Shown in pieces: positions 63,588 through 64,000 of a stretch of DNA of 64,000 bases. The DNA is taken from NCBI GenBank assembly GCA_037133915.1, contig JBAXND010000003.1, positions 1-64,000 on the forward strand. The letters are read 5' to 3'. Numbering within the stretch: the first letter of the stretch is position 1; each line of letters begins with the position of its first letter. The position numbers were made by a program, and so were the translations under genes. The notes beneath the pieces were generated by a model. It ran no database searches and was not told the origin of the DNA. It saw only the letters and a list, made by a program, of their open reading frames with translations. This DNA is from Bacteroidota bacterium (lineage in GTDB: Bacteria > Bacteroidota > Bacteroidia > Bacteroidales > CAIWKO01).

Positions 63588-64000
63588 ATGGCCGCATTGA
63601 TTGTGAAAGGTAAAAAAGCCGGCGATAAGGGCGAATTCAGCAAATATGTAAAATATTTCTGGATCCTGTACGCTTCTGTTGCCGGATTTATTGTAATCCT
63701 GTTCACCATTATTTCACTTGGGTGGATGGGGTTTATGCCCTCTTTTGAAGAACTCGAAAATCCGCATTCAAATCTGGCCTCCGAGATTATCTCGGCCGAC
63801 CAGGTGTTGCTCGGCAAATACTATATTGAGAATCGATCGAATGTCCACTTTTCTGACCTTTCACCTAATTTAATAAACGCACTTGTTGCAACGGAAGATG
63901 CCCGTTTTACTGAACATTCGGGAGTGGATATGCGCAGTATTTTCAGAGTGTTCTGGAAAACTTTATTGGGAGGTGATAAAAGTTCGGGTGGGGGAAGTAC
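63588..64000 (+). CDS. Class A penicillin-binding protein (PBP1A-like), cut by the window edge
   Basis: An open frame of 137 codons running off the right edge, seven nucleotides after gldH. It has a short cytoplasmic N-terminus, one transmembrane helix (about residues 20-50) and the start of the GT51 transglycosylase domain: LINALVATEDARFTEHSGVD, whose Glu is the catalytic residue of motif 1, and SSGGGST of motif 2. The full protein would polymerise glycan strands and cross-link peptides. Confidence 0.93.
   Translation, partial: MAALIVKGKKAGDKGEFSKYVKYFWILYASVAGFIVILFTIISLGWMGFMPSFEELENPHSNLASEIISADQVLLGKYYIENRSNVHFSDLSPNLINALVATEDARFTEHSGVDMRSIFRVFWKTLLGGDKSSGGGS

Overview
The window comes from a Bacteroidota (Bacteroidetes) chromosome, most likely an anaerobic or fermentative, T9SS-bearing lineage. 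The evidence is a gldH gene beside holB, ricT and a class A penicillin-binding protein; TonB-dependent uptake proteins; five or more secreted proteins, several with Por-type (T9SS) C-terminal sorting domains; and many upstream TAnnTTTG boxes typical of Bacteroidota promoters. Hybrid cluster protein and a tungsten-type aldehyde:ferredoxin oxidoreductase point to anaerobic metabolism. I see no intact tRNA, no rRNA, no CRISPR array and no transposase.

Layout. 0-4 kb: an Rrf2 regulator, a ferredoxin-like protein, hcp and a cupin (nitrosative or redox stress). 4-12 kb: coaD, a thioredoxin-fold protein without its cysteines, a DUF2723 glycosyltransferase-like membrane protein, a polysaccharide deacetylase/methyltransferase pair and a TonB protein. 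11.8-15.5 kb: a glucosaminidase, rsmG, a divisome protein, a GNAT, an HD hydrolase and a small unit ending in a tRNA-like 3' fragment. 15.6-27.5 kb (minus strand): a molybdenum/tungsten island with a ModE-like regulator, a GIDDTD-motif protein, a membrane protein, a lipoprotein, a TonB-dependent receptor, two T9SS proteins, moeA, moaA, moaC, a serine hydrolase and a MOSC-Mog fusion. 27.7-30 kb: a lipoprotein and a TMTC-like membrane protein.

30.9-53.7 kb is the most unusual region. Two formylglycine-generating-enzyme-like (FGE-like) secreted proteins, both lacking the catalytic cysteine pair, each sit directly beside a giant T9SS protein. The first giant (2548 residues) has about 85 copies of a 27-30 residue Gly/Asn/Cys repeat, inside which a 10-repeat block recurs every 828-831 nt. 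The second (2115 residues) has six exact 351-nt Fn3 units, each with an NGDGH...C module resembling the first giant's repeat, followed by fifteen exact 225-nt Ig-like units. Between the two pairs lie a GIY-YIG nuclease gene flanked by two direct copies of a REP-like element, a CrtI-like oxidoreductase, an acyl-CoA ligase and an LpxL-like acyltransferase.

53.9-64 kb: the oxidoreductase (the likely user of the pterin cofactor made by the 15-20 kb genes), ppnP, a GNAT-like protein, a secreted EEP-family phosphodiesterase, a secreted protein of unknown function, then holB, ricT, gldH and a PBP1A gene cut by the window edge.
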